Shown here: piece by piece, positions 25,975 through 35,012 of the stretch
Layout: each line of letters opens with the position of its first letter
How positions within the stretch are numbered: the first letter of the stretch is position 1
Assembly: GCF_008801925.2 (NCBI RefSeq)
Contig: NZ_CP062804.1
Coordinates: forward strand, 2,976,001-3,040,000
From: Cupriavidus basilensis
Lineage (GTDB): Bacteria > Pseudomonadota > Gammaproteobacteria > Burkholderiales > Burkholderiaceae
DNA: 64,000 bases
Direction of reading: 5' to 3'
Notes under the pieces: model-generated
Databases searched by the model: none
What the model was told of the DNA's origin: nothing
What the model saw: only the letters and a program-made list of their open reading frames with translations
Translations under genes and position numbers: made by a program

Positions 25975-27696
25975 TCAGAACACCAGCTCGGCGTTGTTGC
26001 AGTCGATTCCTTGCATCCAGATGTCGGCGTAGCCTAGCTGGATGCCTAATGCGGCTAGTAATGGGACCAGCACGGGGTCAAGCCCTGAGAGCAATGAGGC
26101 GAGGAGATCCGCTAGCGGCAATGGAACCGTCACGATATCAATCCCGAGCAACCTGACGACGATATCCAGGTTCAGGTTACGCAGGACATCTCTGACCACC
26201 CCACTTAGTGGCTGCGGGGTCCCGACCCGGATCGACGTACCTGGCGCCATGTTGACTGTCGTACTGTTGACACCAACCGTACCAGTTTGCGGACTGCCGC
26301 TGGCGATGATCCTCACCCCCGTGCCGAAAGCCAAGGTATCGATTAATGTGACAGGTCCGGACGCGCAGCCACTGCCTGAGGCCGCGGCAAGGCATGCCTT
26401 GACCAAGCCTGTGTTCACCCCCAATGTGGCACGGCAATCCGCCTTTGCGGCCGCACACTGAATGCCTTGCAATGAGGCCGTGGCCGCCGCGACTTCGACG
26501 TAGAGTGGCAGGTTTATGCCGACGCCCACCAGGCTGAGCACGTTGATATTGACCCCGAGATCGAGTCGCAACCCCACCTGCGCCGTGTGCGCGGTGGTTT
26601 GCCAGACTCCGGGGCTAAGCTGGCGCGCCGGCCCTACGGCCATCACGGGCGGCTGCACGACATATAGCTGCGCACCGATATTGGTCAGGCCCGCCACATT
26701 AATCTGAGGCAACTTCACCTGAATCGCCGAATTGCCATTGGCGACCTGCGCCCCGAGCATCAGCAACTGCGCCACGTTCAGCGCCACGTCAGCCGCTGAC
26801 GACGCCGCCGGCGCCAGCACACCCAGGTTCAGCAACTGGCCCAGTCCCACGTTGGCCTTGACCCCGCTCAACCCAAGTTGCGTGGGCGGACTGCCCAGCG
26901 CCGCGGACAGCAGCGAATCCTTGCCGGCCGCGCCCAGCACGAGCGCATAGAACTGCTGGATCGACAGCGATGTCTTCAGCAAGTCGTCAATGGTGCCGAC
27001 ACCCAGCTTCAAGCGCAGCTGGTCGAGCGTGACATTGGCGTTGAGCAAGCCTTGCCAGTCCAAAACGGACAGCTGCACCGAGGTCCCCAGCAAACTGCTG
27101 AGCACACTGCTACCGGTGTTGACATCCAGCAACCCGCTACCGACCGAAAACGACGCCACCGGCGGGCTCGCATTGGCAATCGCCTCCGCGCGCAACTGGC
27201 GCGACGCGCTGCCGGGAATCATGAACAGGATCGGCACGGACTGGGTCACGACCACCTGCACCGCGTTTGCCGACAGCTTGGTGGTGTCGTAGCCAGCGTT
27301 GAAATGCCGTGCGGTGTCGCTCCCGGTGCTGTAAGCCGGATCCCAAACGCCCAGGCAGACACGCATGCCATCGGCATCGCTGCTGCCCGCAGCACTGCAA
27401 TTGGCGGTCGCCGTGCCGGCGTAGTCATTCTGCGCGCCAGCCGATTGCGTGGCGCTCAGCACATTGGCCGACACCGTGGCGGCGGCCGCGGCTTGCTTGA
27501 GCTGCTGCGCGCCGGCCAGTGCGGCCATGTCGGCGATCTTTTGCAACTGGCGCTGCCGGTAGAACACATGGCCGACATCGATCGACACCAGCGAACCGAT
27601 CGCAACCGTCGCCAGCAGCAGGGCGCCAAGCACGCCGATGGCACCGCGCTGCCCGCGTCGGCGCCCGGCGACGAGAGGCGAGCGGCAGCCAATCAT
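25975..27696 (-). CDS. tadG: TadG-like pilus assembly protein with a large extracytoplasmic domain
   Basis: A 573-residue protein. The N-terminus has a basic stretch followed by one hydrophobic helix (QRGAIGVLGALLLATVAIGS) and the TadE/TadG helix continuation DVGHVFYRQRQLQKIADMAA, LAGAQQLKQAAAA, typical of Tad pseudopilin-like proteins (Flp/TadG N-terminal domain). Residues 60-175 match the DUF2134-type part. The C-terminal 400 residues are rich in Leu, Gly, Val and Asn, with cysteines at IQCAAAKADCRATLG and GIDCNNAELVF that may form disulfides outside the membrane. Its ATG overlaps the preceding stop by 4 bp. The role in Flp pilus assembly is inferred from the locus. Confidence 0.88.
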   Translation of the reverse strand: MIGCRSPLVAGRRRGQRGAIGVLGALLLATVAIGSLVSIDVGHVFYRQRQLQKIADMAALAGAQQLKQAAAAATVSANVLSATQSAGAQNDYAGTATANCSAAGSSDADGMRVCLGVWDPAYSTGSDTARHFNAGYDTTKLSANAVQVVVTQSVPILFMIPGSASRQLRAEAIANASPPVASFSVGSGLLDVNTGSSVLSSLLGTSVQLSVLDWQGLLNANVTLDQLRLKLGVGTIDDLLKTSLSIQQFYALVLGAAGKDSLLSAALGSPPTQLGLSGVKANVGLGQLLNLGVLAPAASSAADVALNVAQLLMLGAQVANGNSAIQVKLPQINVAGLTNIGAQLYVVQPPVMAVGPARQLSPGVWQTTAHTAQVGLRLDLGVNINVLSLVGVGINLPLYVEVAAATASLQGIQCAAAKADCRATLGVNTGLVKACLAAASGSGCASGPVTLIDTLAFGTGVRIIASGSPQTGTVGVNSTTVNMAPGTSIRVGTPQPLSGVVRDVLRNLNLDIVVRLLGIDIVTVPLPLADLLASLLSGLDPVLVPLLAALGIQLGYADIWMQGIDCNNAELVF

Positions 27697-28052
27697 CGAC
27701 CAGCCACTCCCTGGCTTGCGCCGCCGCCGGAGCCATTTTTCGATCCCGCCTGGCCCGTGTAGAACTCGGGGATCGGATAGGTGAAAGTCGCCATATAGCG
27801 CTGGTAGGACAGGGCTGCCTGCTCCCCATGCAAGACCTGCAGCTCGCCAGCCTGGGCGCCACTGCGCTGGATCTCGAGGATGCCACGGGTATGCGGGCCA
27901 ACCTCTTGCCGGGCCGGTCGCACCGACGGCGTGGCCGGTGCATCGGTCTGGGCCTCGGCGGGGAAGGCGCCCAACCCGAGCATGGCGATCGCAAGCGCCA
28001 GTCCGCCGCGGCGGGCATGGCCACGCAGGCTTCTTGTTCCGGTCTGGTTCAT
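27693..28052 (-). CDS. DUF3613 family protein of the Tad locus
   Basis: A 119-residue secreted protein. A signal peptide (GGLALAIAMLGLGAFPAEAQ) is followed by a short domain: HTRGILEIQRSGAQAGELQV, LHGEQAALSYQRYMATFTYP and IPEFYTGQ, matching the DUF3613 proteins found in Burkholderiales Tad clusters. The tail is Gly/Ser-rich. AGGAG lies six bases before ATG 28052, so the long open frame upstream (to 28133) is not used. Its stop overlaps the tadG start by 4 bp. The exact job in pilus assembly is unknown. Confidence 0.85.
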   Translation of the reverse strand: MNQTGTRSLRGHARRGGLALAIAMLGLGAFPAEAQTDAPATPSVRPARQEVGPHTRGILEIQRSGAQAGELQVLHGEQAALSYQRYMATFTYPIPEFYTGQAGSKNGSGGGASQGVAGR

Positions 28053-28129
28053 GGAAATCTCCTGGGTTGGTGCCGTCGGCGCGGACACCGGGTATCGGGT
28101 ATTGCGAGGTTGTGCCATCCGGCGATCTC

Positions 28130-29020
28130 TCATGGCGTGGCCTGGATGATGTCGGTCAGGCGCTGATGGTTCGGGCCGGGTGTCCCGGCGGCGGCAAGCC
28201 GGGCCGATTGTGGCGCGGTCTGCGCCACGGCCTGCTGCGCGGCAACGCGTTCGCGTTGCGTGCTCGCGCGCCGGACCCGCTCTGCTTCCTGCAACACCGC
28301 CTTGCGCGTTGCCTCGGGCAGGCCGGCCCGCTGCATCAGCGACGCCGCCTGGTCACGCTTGCCGTCGGCTGCGAGCCAGACCGCCGCGTTGCTCACCACG
28401 CGCGGGTTTTTGCCATCGAGCTGCAGGGCCTGCATCACCGGCACGCGCGCCTCGGGCAACGCACCCGTGCGCATCAACGCGTAGCCAAGGTCATTGGCCA
28501 CCTGCGCGTTGGTGGGATCTGCGCCGGCTGCCAATTGAAACGCTGTCGCGGCAGCAGCAAAGTCGTTCCTGCGCCCGGCGATCAGGCCCAGGCCGTGGTA
28601 AGCCCGCGCCTGCACCGCAGTGCCGGCCAGGCTGCGATAAGCCTGCTCGGCAGCGGCATCCTGATTGGTCTCGCGCAACGCGTCCGCGCGCATGAGCGTC
28701 ATCGCCGGCGACGCGCCGAAGCGCCTCTCGTAGACGTCGATATGCGCGAGCGACGCGAAGTACAGGCCTTCTTCCTGCATCTTGCCGATCAGGCCGAGGT
28801 AGACCGATTTATCGTCATAGATGGCCCGGTCCTGCTTGTCGCGCAGCTTGGACAGCTCCACCTGGGCATCGGCCTGATCGCTCATGCGTGTGGCCAGGCT
28901 GGTACCACAGCCGGATAGCACGGTCAGGGCCAGCACAGACCCCAGCGCAGTTGAAGAGTGCGCGAGCCAACGCGATCGATATCTCGTCTTGCTTCCTGCG
29001 CGCTTGTCTTGCTTGTTCAT
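28130..29020 (-). CDS. tadD: TadD-like TPR lipoprotein
   Basis: A 296-residue protein. A basic N-terminus and hydrophobic stretch end in the lipobox LSGC (ALTVLSGCGTSLA), so it is a lipoprotein. Residues 100-235 hold tetratricopeptide-like repeats (AAEQAYRSLAGTAVQARAYH, AAATAFQLAAGADPTNAQVA, LPEARVPVMQALQLDGKNPR), and the C-terminal part is helical and polar. TadD assists the outer-membrane secretin or pilotin function in Tad systems, an inference from homology. It overlaps the tadC stop by 4 bp. Confidence 0.93.
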   Translation of the reverse strand: MNKQDKRAGSKTRYRSRWLAHSSTALGSVLALTVLSGCGTSLATRMSDQADAQVELSKLRDKQDRAIYDDKSVYLGLIGKMQEEGLYFASLAHIDVYERRFGASPAMTLMRADALRETNQDAAAEQAYRSLAGTAVQARAYHGLGLIAGRRNDFAAAATAFQLAAGADPTNAQVANDLGYALMRTGALPEARVPVMQALQLDGKNPRVVSNAAVWLAADGKRDQAASLMQRAGLPEATRKAVLQEAERVRRASTQRERVAAQQAVAQTAPQSARLAAAGTPGPNHQRLTDIIQATP

Positions 29021-30048
29021 TTCGATCCCCCCGACATATGCGCCAGCATTCTTATCACGCCCAAAAAGCCTGGTCCGGCCGTGATGATCAGCAATACCGG
29101 CAGCATGGTCACCACCATGACAGCAGTCATCTTCACGGTCAGCTTCCCCACCTGTTCTTTCATGCGCGCCTTGCGCGATTCCTGCAGGCGCAGGCCGAAT
29201 TGCCGCAGCGGCTCCTGGACGGCCCCGCCGAATCGATCCACCTGGCTCAGCATGGTGATCAGGCTTTTCAGGTCCTCGCTGTCGAACAACTTCCCGATGC
29301 GCTGGAGCGTCTGGTCGCGCGACCGGCCCGAGGCAAACTGCTGGTTGGCACGCATCAGCTCTGGGCCAAGCACGCGCAGCATGCTGCCGAACTCCGCCAC
29401 GATCACCTGCAGGCTCTGATCGATCGACAACCCCACACCCTGCAGCAGGCGCAGCATGTCGACCAGCACGGGCAACTCATCCTCCAGGCGCAACATGCGG
29501 CTGCTGGCCCGGCGCTGCAGCGCCCATTTCGGCGCCAGGAAAAACACCGCGAACGTGACGAAGGCCCACGTCATTGCGCCCATCATCGATGTGGGCAAAC
29601 GCCATGCAAAGACCCCCACCGCCAACGCCGCCGGTAATGACAGGCGCAGCCCCCCAAATATGGCCCGTGCCTTGTCGCCGTAAAAGCCACACTGCTCAAG
29701 CAATCGCTGTTCTTCGCCCGTCACCACGGCCTTGCCCAAAGGCGACTCAAGCCAACGCTGGTCAAAGCGCTTGCTAAGCTGGCTGCCCAGCCGCGCGCCA
29801 ATGCGAGCGCCGGCACCTTGGACCGCGGCAGCATTGGCAGCATTGGCAGCACTGGCGGCGCTGGGCGGAGCCGTGGCGGGAGCATCCGGTACAACAGCAG
29901 CGGCGGCCGCCTGTCGCGAGAGCGCAGCGTCGATGGTGCGCTCGGCGCGGTGACGTTGCCGCCATTGCGCCACCAGCGGCAAGGCCAGCGCGGCCAGCCC
30001 GATGGCCGCCGCGCATAGGCTCAGCGAGATCAAGGTAGTGCTATCCAT
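29017..30048 (-). CDS. tadC: Tad pilus inner-membrane platform protein TadC
   Basis: A 343-residue GspF-like protein. An N-terminal hydrophobic segment is followed by an Ala-rich linker, two central membrane helices (LSLPAALAVGVFAWRLP, AFVTFAVFFLAPKWAL) and the cytoplasmic type II secretion F domain: LEDELPVLVDMLRLLQGVGL, GRSRDQTLQRIGKLFDSEDL and SQVDRFGGAVQEPLRQFGLR. A C-terminal membrane helix (MTAVMVVTMLPVLLIITAGP) closes the protein. With TadB it forms the platform that transmits TadA motor force to the growing Flp pilus. It lies 12 bp after tadB. Confidence 0.95.
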   Translation of the reverse strand: MDSTTLISLSLCAAAIGLAALALPLVAQWRQRHRAERTIDAALSRQAAAAAVVPDAPATAPPSAASAANAANAAAVQGAGARIGARLGSQLSKRFDQRWLESPLGKAVVTGEEQRLLEQCGFYGDKARAIFGGLRLSLPAALAVGVFAWRLPTSMMGAMTWAFVTFAVFFLAPKWALQRRASSRMLRLEDELPVLVDMLRLLQGVGLSIDQSLQVIVAEFGSMLRVLGPELMRANQQFASGRSRDQTLQRIGKLFDSEDLKSLITMLSQVDRFGGAVQEPLRQFGLRLQESRKARMKEQVGKLTVKMTAVMVVTMLPVLLIITAGPGFLGVIRMLAHMSGGSK

Positions 30049-30060
30049 GGTCCCTTGTTC

Positions 30061-30987
30061 CTATACCGACTTGGCCAGGCGATAGAGCATGGCCGCCCCC
30101 ATCACTTCCAGAGTCACGGCAACCAGCAATAGCGTCTTGCCGGCCGGGTCGCGCCACATCATCATGATGTAGGCAGCATTCATCACGAACATCATCCCGG
30201 CCACCACCATCGGCAGCAAGCCAAGCACCCAGGCCGACAATCGCGTCTCGGACGACAGCGCATGCAGCTCCTGTTGCGCTTGCTGGCGGTCTCGCATGAA
30301 GGCGGCGGTACGCTCCATGACAATATCCGCACGCCCGCCATAGCGCACCGCGAGACGTAGCACGGAAGACAGCAGCATCAGTTCGTCAACCTGGTAGATC
30401 CGCGCGACCTGCAAGACCGCCTGATCCAGTTCCTTGCCTGCGCGCTGCAAGTGGATGGCCTGTACCAGACACTGGCGCAATGGCGCCTCGGTATTCCCAA
30501 TGGCAGCCTGAAAGGCCGAAGGCACGCTGCTGCCGATGCTCATCATCCGGACTACCGCATCGAGGAACGACGGCAACTGCTGGCGAAGTCTCTGCCCGGT
30601 ACGACGGGCTCGGTTCCAGAGCATGAAATAGAGGATGGCCACCCCGGTCGACAGCGCGGCCAATGCAGCCAGCCAGCCGCCCATGGCAACGCCCACGATC
30701 CCTAAGCCGATGATGGAACCACCCCACAGCGCATAAGTACGCCGTGTCGGTGCCAGGTCCGCACGGCGCAGGAAATCCGCCCACTTGCGCCGCAGGTCAT
30801 GCTGCTTCCTGCCGGCTTGCGGCTCCGGCGTAGCCGCATAGCGTGCCTTGACCTGCTCGGTCTGCGCTTGCAGGAACGCACGCGCGCTCTCTTCGTGCGC
30901 GCGCGCCTTGGCGCTGGACAGCAGCAGCAGGCCCAGTCCCAGCAAAACGAGAGCGGCCGCCGCAACGACCAGCGCCGCGCTAGACAT
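30061..30987 (-). CDS. tadB: Tad pilus inner-membrane platform protein TadB
   Basis: A 308-residue GspF-like protein, starting at [20 protein letters not shown], a membrane helix. Two further helices (GGSIIGLGIVGVAMGGWLAA, then LSTGVAILYFMLWNRARRT) precede the F domain (LRQQLPSFLDAVVRMMSIGS, VPSAFQAAIGNTEAPLRQCL), with further membrane segments at the end (LSAWVLGLLPMVVAGMMFVM). The start at ATG 30987 overlaps the tadA stop by 8 bp; the frame is open upstream into tadA, which is not translated. It partners TadC. Confidence 0.95.
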   Translation of the reverse strand: MSSAALVVAAAALVLLGLGLLLLSSAKARAHEESARAFLQAQTEQVKARYAATPEPQAGRKQHDLRRKWADFLRRADLAPTRRTYALWGGSIIGLGIVGVAMGGWLAALAALSTGVAILYFMLWNRARRTGQRLRQQLPSFLDAVVRMMSIGSSVPSAFQAAIGNTEAPLRQCLVQAIHLQRAGKELDQAVLQVARIYQVDELMLLSSVLRLAVRYGGRADIVMERTAAFMRDRQQAQQELHALSSETRLSAWVLGLLPMVVAGMMFVMNAAYIMMMWRDPAGKTLLLVAVTLEVMGAAMLYRLAKSV

Positions 30988-32296
30988 CGAAGCGGTCGTC
31001 CAGGCCAAAGTTGGTCGGGCGCATGCGCGCCAGCTTGGGCGAATGCGGCAAGATGCCAAGCGAGAGCCAGCGGTCTACCTCATTGCCGTCGGGGCCGACG
31101 AACGGCTCGTGGCGGAACAGCTCCTGGGTCGAGATGATGTTGTCGCCCAGGCCAGTGACTTCCGTGATCGAGAGGATGCGGCGCTTGCCGTTGGAGAGCC
31201 GGCCGATCTGCACGATAAAGTCGATGGCATTGGCAATCTGACGGCGCAGGCTGGCCTCGCTGCCCTGGAAGCCGGCAAAGCCGGCCAGCATCTCCAGGCG
31301 GTACAGGCATTCGCGCGGGCTGCTCGAGTGGATGGTGCCCATGGAGCCATCGTGCCCCGTGCTCATGGCCTGCAGCATTTCCAGCACCTCGCCACCGCGC
31401 ACCTCGCCCACGATGATGCGGTCGGGCCGCATCCGCAGGCTGTTGCGCAGCAGGTCGCGGATCGACACCACGCCCGTGCCTTCGAAGCCGCCAGGGCGGC
31501 TCTCCAGCCGCACCACGTGCGGATGGTTGAGCGCCAGTTCCGCCGTGTCCTCGATGGTGATCACGCGCTCGCCGTCGGGCACATAGGTGGCCAGCGCATT
31601 GAGCAGCGACGTCTTGCCCGAGCTGGTGCCGCCGCTGACAAGGATATTGCAGCGGGCCTTGACGGCAGCTTCGAGCAGTTCGTTGACCTCGGGGCTCATG
31701 GTGCCCAGGCCTTGCAGGTCCGCGGGCGTCAGCGGGTCCTTGCGGAACTTGCGGATCGACACCACCGGGCCGGCCAGCGCCAGCGGGGGAATCACCACGT
31801 TGATGCGCCCGCCATCCGGCAGGCGTGCGTCGACCATGGGGTTGGATTCATCCAGCCGCCGCCCGATCGGGGCCAGGATGCGCCGCACGATGCGCAGCAG
31901 ATGCCCGCTATCGGCAAAGCGCACGGGAATACGCTCCAGCACGCCATGCCGGGAGACGTAGACGTCCAGGTGCCCGTTGACCAGGATGTCTTCCACCGCC
32001 GGGTCGTTGAGCAGGTCCTCGATCGGGCCGAAGCCCGCCAGCTCCTTGGTCAGCGCCTCGGCGATCTGATGCAGCTCGGCCTCGTTGATGGGGATGCGGC
32101 GCAGCCGCGTGAAGCTCTCCAGCTCCAGGTCGACAAAGCGGTTGATCGCGGTGCGCGACCAGCGGCCGAACTCCGCGCCCAGCTCCTCGATGCGGGTGAG
32201 CAGATGCTCATGGGCCGCTTCCTTGATGTTCTGGAATTCCTGCGAAGCAGGAAAAGGCGCGGCGGAGTTATCGGAGAATTCGATGGCTTGCGACAT
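30980..32296 (-). CDS. tadA: Tad pilus secretion ATPase TadA (CpaF)
   Basis: A 438-residue VirB11-type hexameric ATPase. The N-terminal domain carries [20 protein letters not shown], a hallmark of the family. Walker A is [20 protein letters not shown], the Asp box is [20 protein letters not shown], and Walker B and the His box are [16 protein letters not shown] and [17 protein letters not shown]. It powers extension of the Flp pilus at the inner membrane. It starts 1 bp after the tadZ stop and ends overlapping tadB. Nothing essential looks missing. Confidence 0.97.
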   Translation of the reverse strand: MSQAIEFSDNSAAPFPASQEFQNIKEAAHEHLLTRIEELGAEFGRWSRTAINRFVDLELESFTRLRRIPINEAELHQIAEALTKELAGFGPIEDLLNDPAVEDILVNGHLDVYVSRHGVLERIPVRFADSGHLLRIVRRILAPIGRRLDESNPMVDARLPDGGRINVVIPPLALAGPVVSIRKFRKDPLTPADLQGLGTMSPEVNELLEAAVKARCNILVSGGTSSGKTSLLNALATYVPDGERVITIEDTAELALNHPHVVRLESRPGGFEGTGVVSIRDLLRNSLRMRPDRIIVGEVRGGEVLEMLQAMSTGHDGSMGTIHSSSPRECLYRLEMLAGFAGFQGSEASLRRQIANAIDFIVQIGRLSNGKRRILSITEVTGLGDNIISTQELFRHEPFVGPDGNEVDRWLSLGILPHSPKLARMRPTNFGLDDRFDV

Positions 32297-32297
32297 G

Positions 32298-33557
32298 TCA
32301 GTTCCCAGCCCGCTCAGCGCGTATCACGCGCATGGCGCGTAGCGCTTCGGGCAGTTTTTCTTTTACCCGGCCCAGCAAGCCAGCTTCGCTTGCAGTGCCG
32401 GCACGGTATCCCAGCCGATCCACCAACTGGCCAATGGCACGGACATAGGGATCGGCGGGGCTGTCATCGGCCAGCACCACGCCACGGTTGAGCGCCAGCA
32501 CCAGCGGCTCGCGCCGGTCGGGCAAGGTGCCCACCGATGGCGCCTCCAGGCGCTGCGCGATCTGCTGGGCATCCACGCCCAGGCGCGCCTCGAAACGCGA
32601 AACCAGCAAGTGCAGGTCCTCGCGCTCCACCTCGCGCTTCTTCAACTCCTGGAGCAACTCCGCGGCCGAGACGATGGCGCCGACGCTCTGGTCCACCACC
32701 AACACCACCATGTCGGCGGCCTTGACCAGATGCGCCATGAAGTCGACATTGCTAAAGCCGCCCAGGTCCACCACCTGCAGGTCAAAAAAGGCGCGCAGGC
32801 GATTCAGCAGCCCAAGCGCCTCCATGAACGAGATATCCCGCATCTCCGCCAGGGTGGCCGGCAGCGGCAACACGGCCACGCCATTGCCGTGGCGCGCCAG
32901 CGCGGTCTGCACGAAGACCTGGTCGAAGCGCCGCAGGTTGCGTACGCCTTCGACAAAGTGAAAACCCGGGCTGATGTTCATGTACAACGAGCCGTCGCGC
33001 GACGGCAGCCCCAGGTCCATCAACAGCACTTCGCCATGGCTGCGCTTGCGCACCGCCGCCGCGAGGTTGGTAGCCAGCGTTGTGGCACCCACGCCCACGC
33101 GCGCGCCAAGCACCGCCACGACCTTGCCCCGGCGCGCCGGCTCGGCGTGGCCGCGCACCGCAAGCAGCCTGCGCACGATCTCGATCGCGCCAGCCGGCGG
33201 CGCGGTCATGTCGATGAAATCTTTGGCGCCAGCCCGCAGCGCCGCCAGCATGATGTCCGGCTCGCCCGCGTTGCCCACCGCCACCAGCGCCAGCCCCGGG
33301 TACAGCTTCGTCACGTGCTCAGCCAGCCGGCTTGATGCCAGCGCCTGCTCCCGCGAAAAATGCAGGAAAACCATGCCGGGGTTGACGGTGGCGATCTGCT
33401 CCACGAAGGCATCCTGCGGGCCAGCCTCGACAACCAGCCGGCCCAGGTTGCCAAGCGCGTTGGCCAGCCATTGGCGCGGCTCCGGCTGTGCGGTATTGAA
33501 CAGGAAGAAGTCCATCTGACCCTGCCTTGCGCCGTCATCCTGCTTGCCCAATGTCAT
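32298..33557 (-). CDS. tadZ: Tad pilus localisation protein TadZ (CpaE), MinD-like
   Basis: A 419-residue protein. Residues 10-130 form a degenerate receiver-like domain, and residues 145-400 a MinD/ParA-like ATPase domain: VVAVLGARVGVGATTLATNL, VLLMDLGLPSRDGSLYMNIS and DLQVVDLGGFSNVDFMAHLV. The loop GARVGVGATT replaces the KGGxGKS/T of active MinD proteins and lacks both lysines, so nucleotide hydrolysis is doubtful. TadZ/CpaE proteins place the Tad machine at a cell pole or focus. The start at ATG 33557 is chosen because it overlaps the rcpA stop by 4 bp; upstream codons in the same frame lie within rcpA. Confidence 0.94.
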   Translation of the reverse strand: MTLGKQDDGARQGQMDFFLFNTAQPEPRQWLANALGNLGRLVVEAGPQDAFVEQIATVNPGMVFLHFSREQALASSRLAEHVTKLYPGLALVAVGNAGEPDIMLAALRAGAKDFIDMTAPPAGAIEIVRRLLAVRGHAEPARRGKVVAVLGARVGVGATTLATNLAAAVRKRSHGEVLLMDLGLPSRDGSLYMNISPGFHFVEGVRNLRRFDQVFVQTALARHGNGVAVLPLPATLAEMRDISFMEALGLLNRLRAFFDLQVVDLGGFSNVDFMAHLVKAADMVVLVVDQSVGAIVSAAELLQELKKREVEREDLHLLVSRFEARLGVDAQQIAQRLEAPSVGTLPDRREPLVLALNRGVVLADDSPADPYVRAIGQLVDRLGYRAGTASEAGLLGRVKEKLPEALRAMRVIRAERAGN

Positions 33558-34915
33558 TTGGAAAACCCTGGCAGCGTCGGATCGACATATTCGCCAAGCA
33601 CGAACCGGCCCCACACATCGGGGTTGCCACTGGTGCGCCCATCCTCGCTGACCGCGGCCACGGCCGCCGCGCCCTTGGCGAGCGGGCGCACCAGGCGCGG
33701 CGTGACCACGATCATCAGCTCGCGGTCTTCCTGGTTGAAGTTCAGGTTGCGAAAGAAGGTGCCGATGATCGGCAGGTCGCCGAGCAAAGGCACCTTGTTG
33801 ACGTTGCTGACCGTGGTACGGCTGACCAGCCCGCCAATCACAAAGCTCTCGCCATCGCCGAGTTCCACCGTGGTGTCAGCGCGGCGGGTCACGATGGCAG
33901 GCACCATGGCACCGTTGATCGATATGCCGCGCGACGGATCGAGATCGCTGGCTTCAGGCGCCACCTTCAAGGCAATGCGATCCTTGGCTAGCACGGTGGG
34001 CGTCACGGTCAGGCCAATGCCGAAGGGCTTGAACTGGATGGTGGTCGTGCCGAGTGCCTGCGGCACCGGGATCGGGATCTCCCCGCCGGCAAGAAAGCTC
34101 GCGCTCTGCCCGGACAGCGCCACCAGGCTCGGCTCGGCCAGCACCCGCGCCATGCCATTGCTCTCCAGCAGGCTCAGGTTGGCAAAGATCCCGTGCGACA
34201 GTGACGCCGCGACAAGATTGAAGGCACTGCTCATCGGCGAGCTGATGTCGGCACTGAACGAACCCGGCGCGGAGTCGGTTCGCGGTGTGAAGGTAAACTT
34301 GTTCAGCGACGACGGGGAGAACGTGCCGAAGGCGAAGCCGCCGTTGTTCCGGTAGAAATTGAACCCCACCTCCTTGAGCACGGTCTTGCTGACCTCGACC
34401 ACCTTCACGTCGACCTGCACCGTGCTGCTGACCGGGATCGTGGAGCGATCGATCACCACACCGCCCTTGCCTTCGGCCGTAGCGGTGGCCGAGCGCGCCA
34501 CCAGCTGCGCGCGCAGCGATGCCTGCGCATCACGCGCCTCGCCGCTGATCAATGCGCCCCCGCCCGATACCGCCACGGCGGGATCGCCGGACTCGCCTCG
34601 CGTCGCATCCACCTGCACGCGGTAGGTTTGCGCGGCTTCGCCACTTGGCCAAACCATCAGCTCGGTAGCGCCCGGCTTCTTGGCCACCACCAGCACGCCG
34701 TTGGCACCCGAGCCGCTCTTTAGCAGCAACGCATCCGCCACGGCAGGATTGCCGATCGCCACGCGTTCGAGTGGCTTGTTCAGACGTAGCTCACGCTGGC
34801 TACCCACCACCAGCTTCAGATCACGCACGCCGCCGTCGGCCTGCTGCGCCCACGCCGCAGGGACGGTGCAGCAGACGGCCAGGATGGTGGCGGCCCCGGC
34901 AAGAATGGATTTCAT
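33554..34915 (-). CDS. rcpA: Tad pilus outer-membrane secretin RcpA (CpaC)
   Basis: About 453 residues. The signal peptide is MKSILAGAATILAVCCTVPA, ending near AWAQ. An N-terminal pilus domain (LKLVVGSQRELRLNKPLERV, AIGNPAVADALLLKS) comes before a BON-like region and the secretin core: VQVDVKVVEVSKTVLKEVGF, SLLESNGMARVLAEPSLVAL, SGQSASFLAGGEIPIPVPQ and, at the end, DRELMIVVTPRLVRPLAKG. It forms the multimeric outer-membrane pore through which the Flp pilus leaves the cell. The start at ATG 34915 is chosen for the signal peptide; a longer frame upstream adds a second hydrophobic run and is less likely. Confidence 0.96.
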   Translation of the reverse strand: MKSILAGAATILAVCCTVPAAWAQQADGGVRDLKLVVGSQRELRLNKPLERVAIGNPAVADALLLKSGSGANGVLVVAKKPGATELMVWPSGEAAQTYRVQVDATRGESGDPAVAVSGGGALISGEARDAQASLRAQLVARSATATAEGKGGVVIDRSTIPVSSTVQVDVKVVEVSKTVLKEVGFNFYRNNGGFAFGTFSPSSLNKFTFTPRTDSAPGSFSADISSPMSSAFNLVAASLSHGIFANLSLLESNGMARVLAEPSLVALSGQSASFLAGGEIPIPVPQALGTTTIQFKPFGIGLTVTPTVLAKDRIALKVAPEASDLDPSRGISINGAMVPAIVTRRADTTVELGDGESFVIGGLVSRTTVSNVNKVPLLGDLPIIGTFFRNLNFNQEDRELMIVVTPRLVRPLAKGAAAVAAVSEDGRTSGNPDVWGRFVLGEYVDPTLPGFSK

Positions 34916-35012
34916 CAATCGACTATCCAGAAGTAACACTGAAAACACCAATCCAAATGCAATCCGGCGGGCGTGCACGAGGCATGCTTCAACCACGACG
35001 GCGTTGCTGGTT

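Noticed and set aside
28053..28133. Upstream extension of the DUF3613 gene to 28133
   Set aside because: ATG 28052 has a good AGGAG site and is followed by the signal peptide; the extra residues are not conserved-looking.
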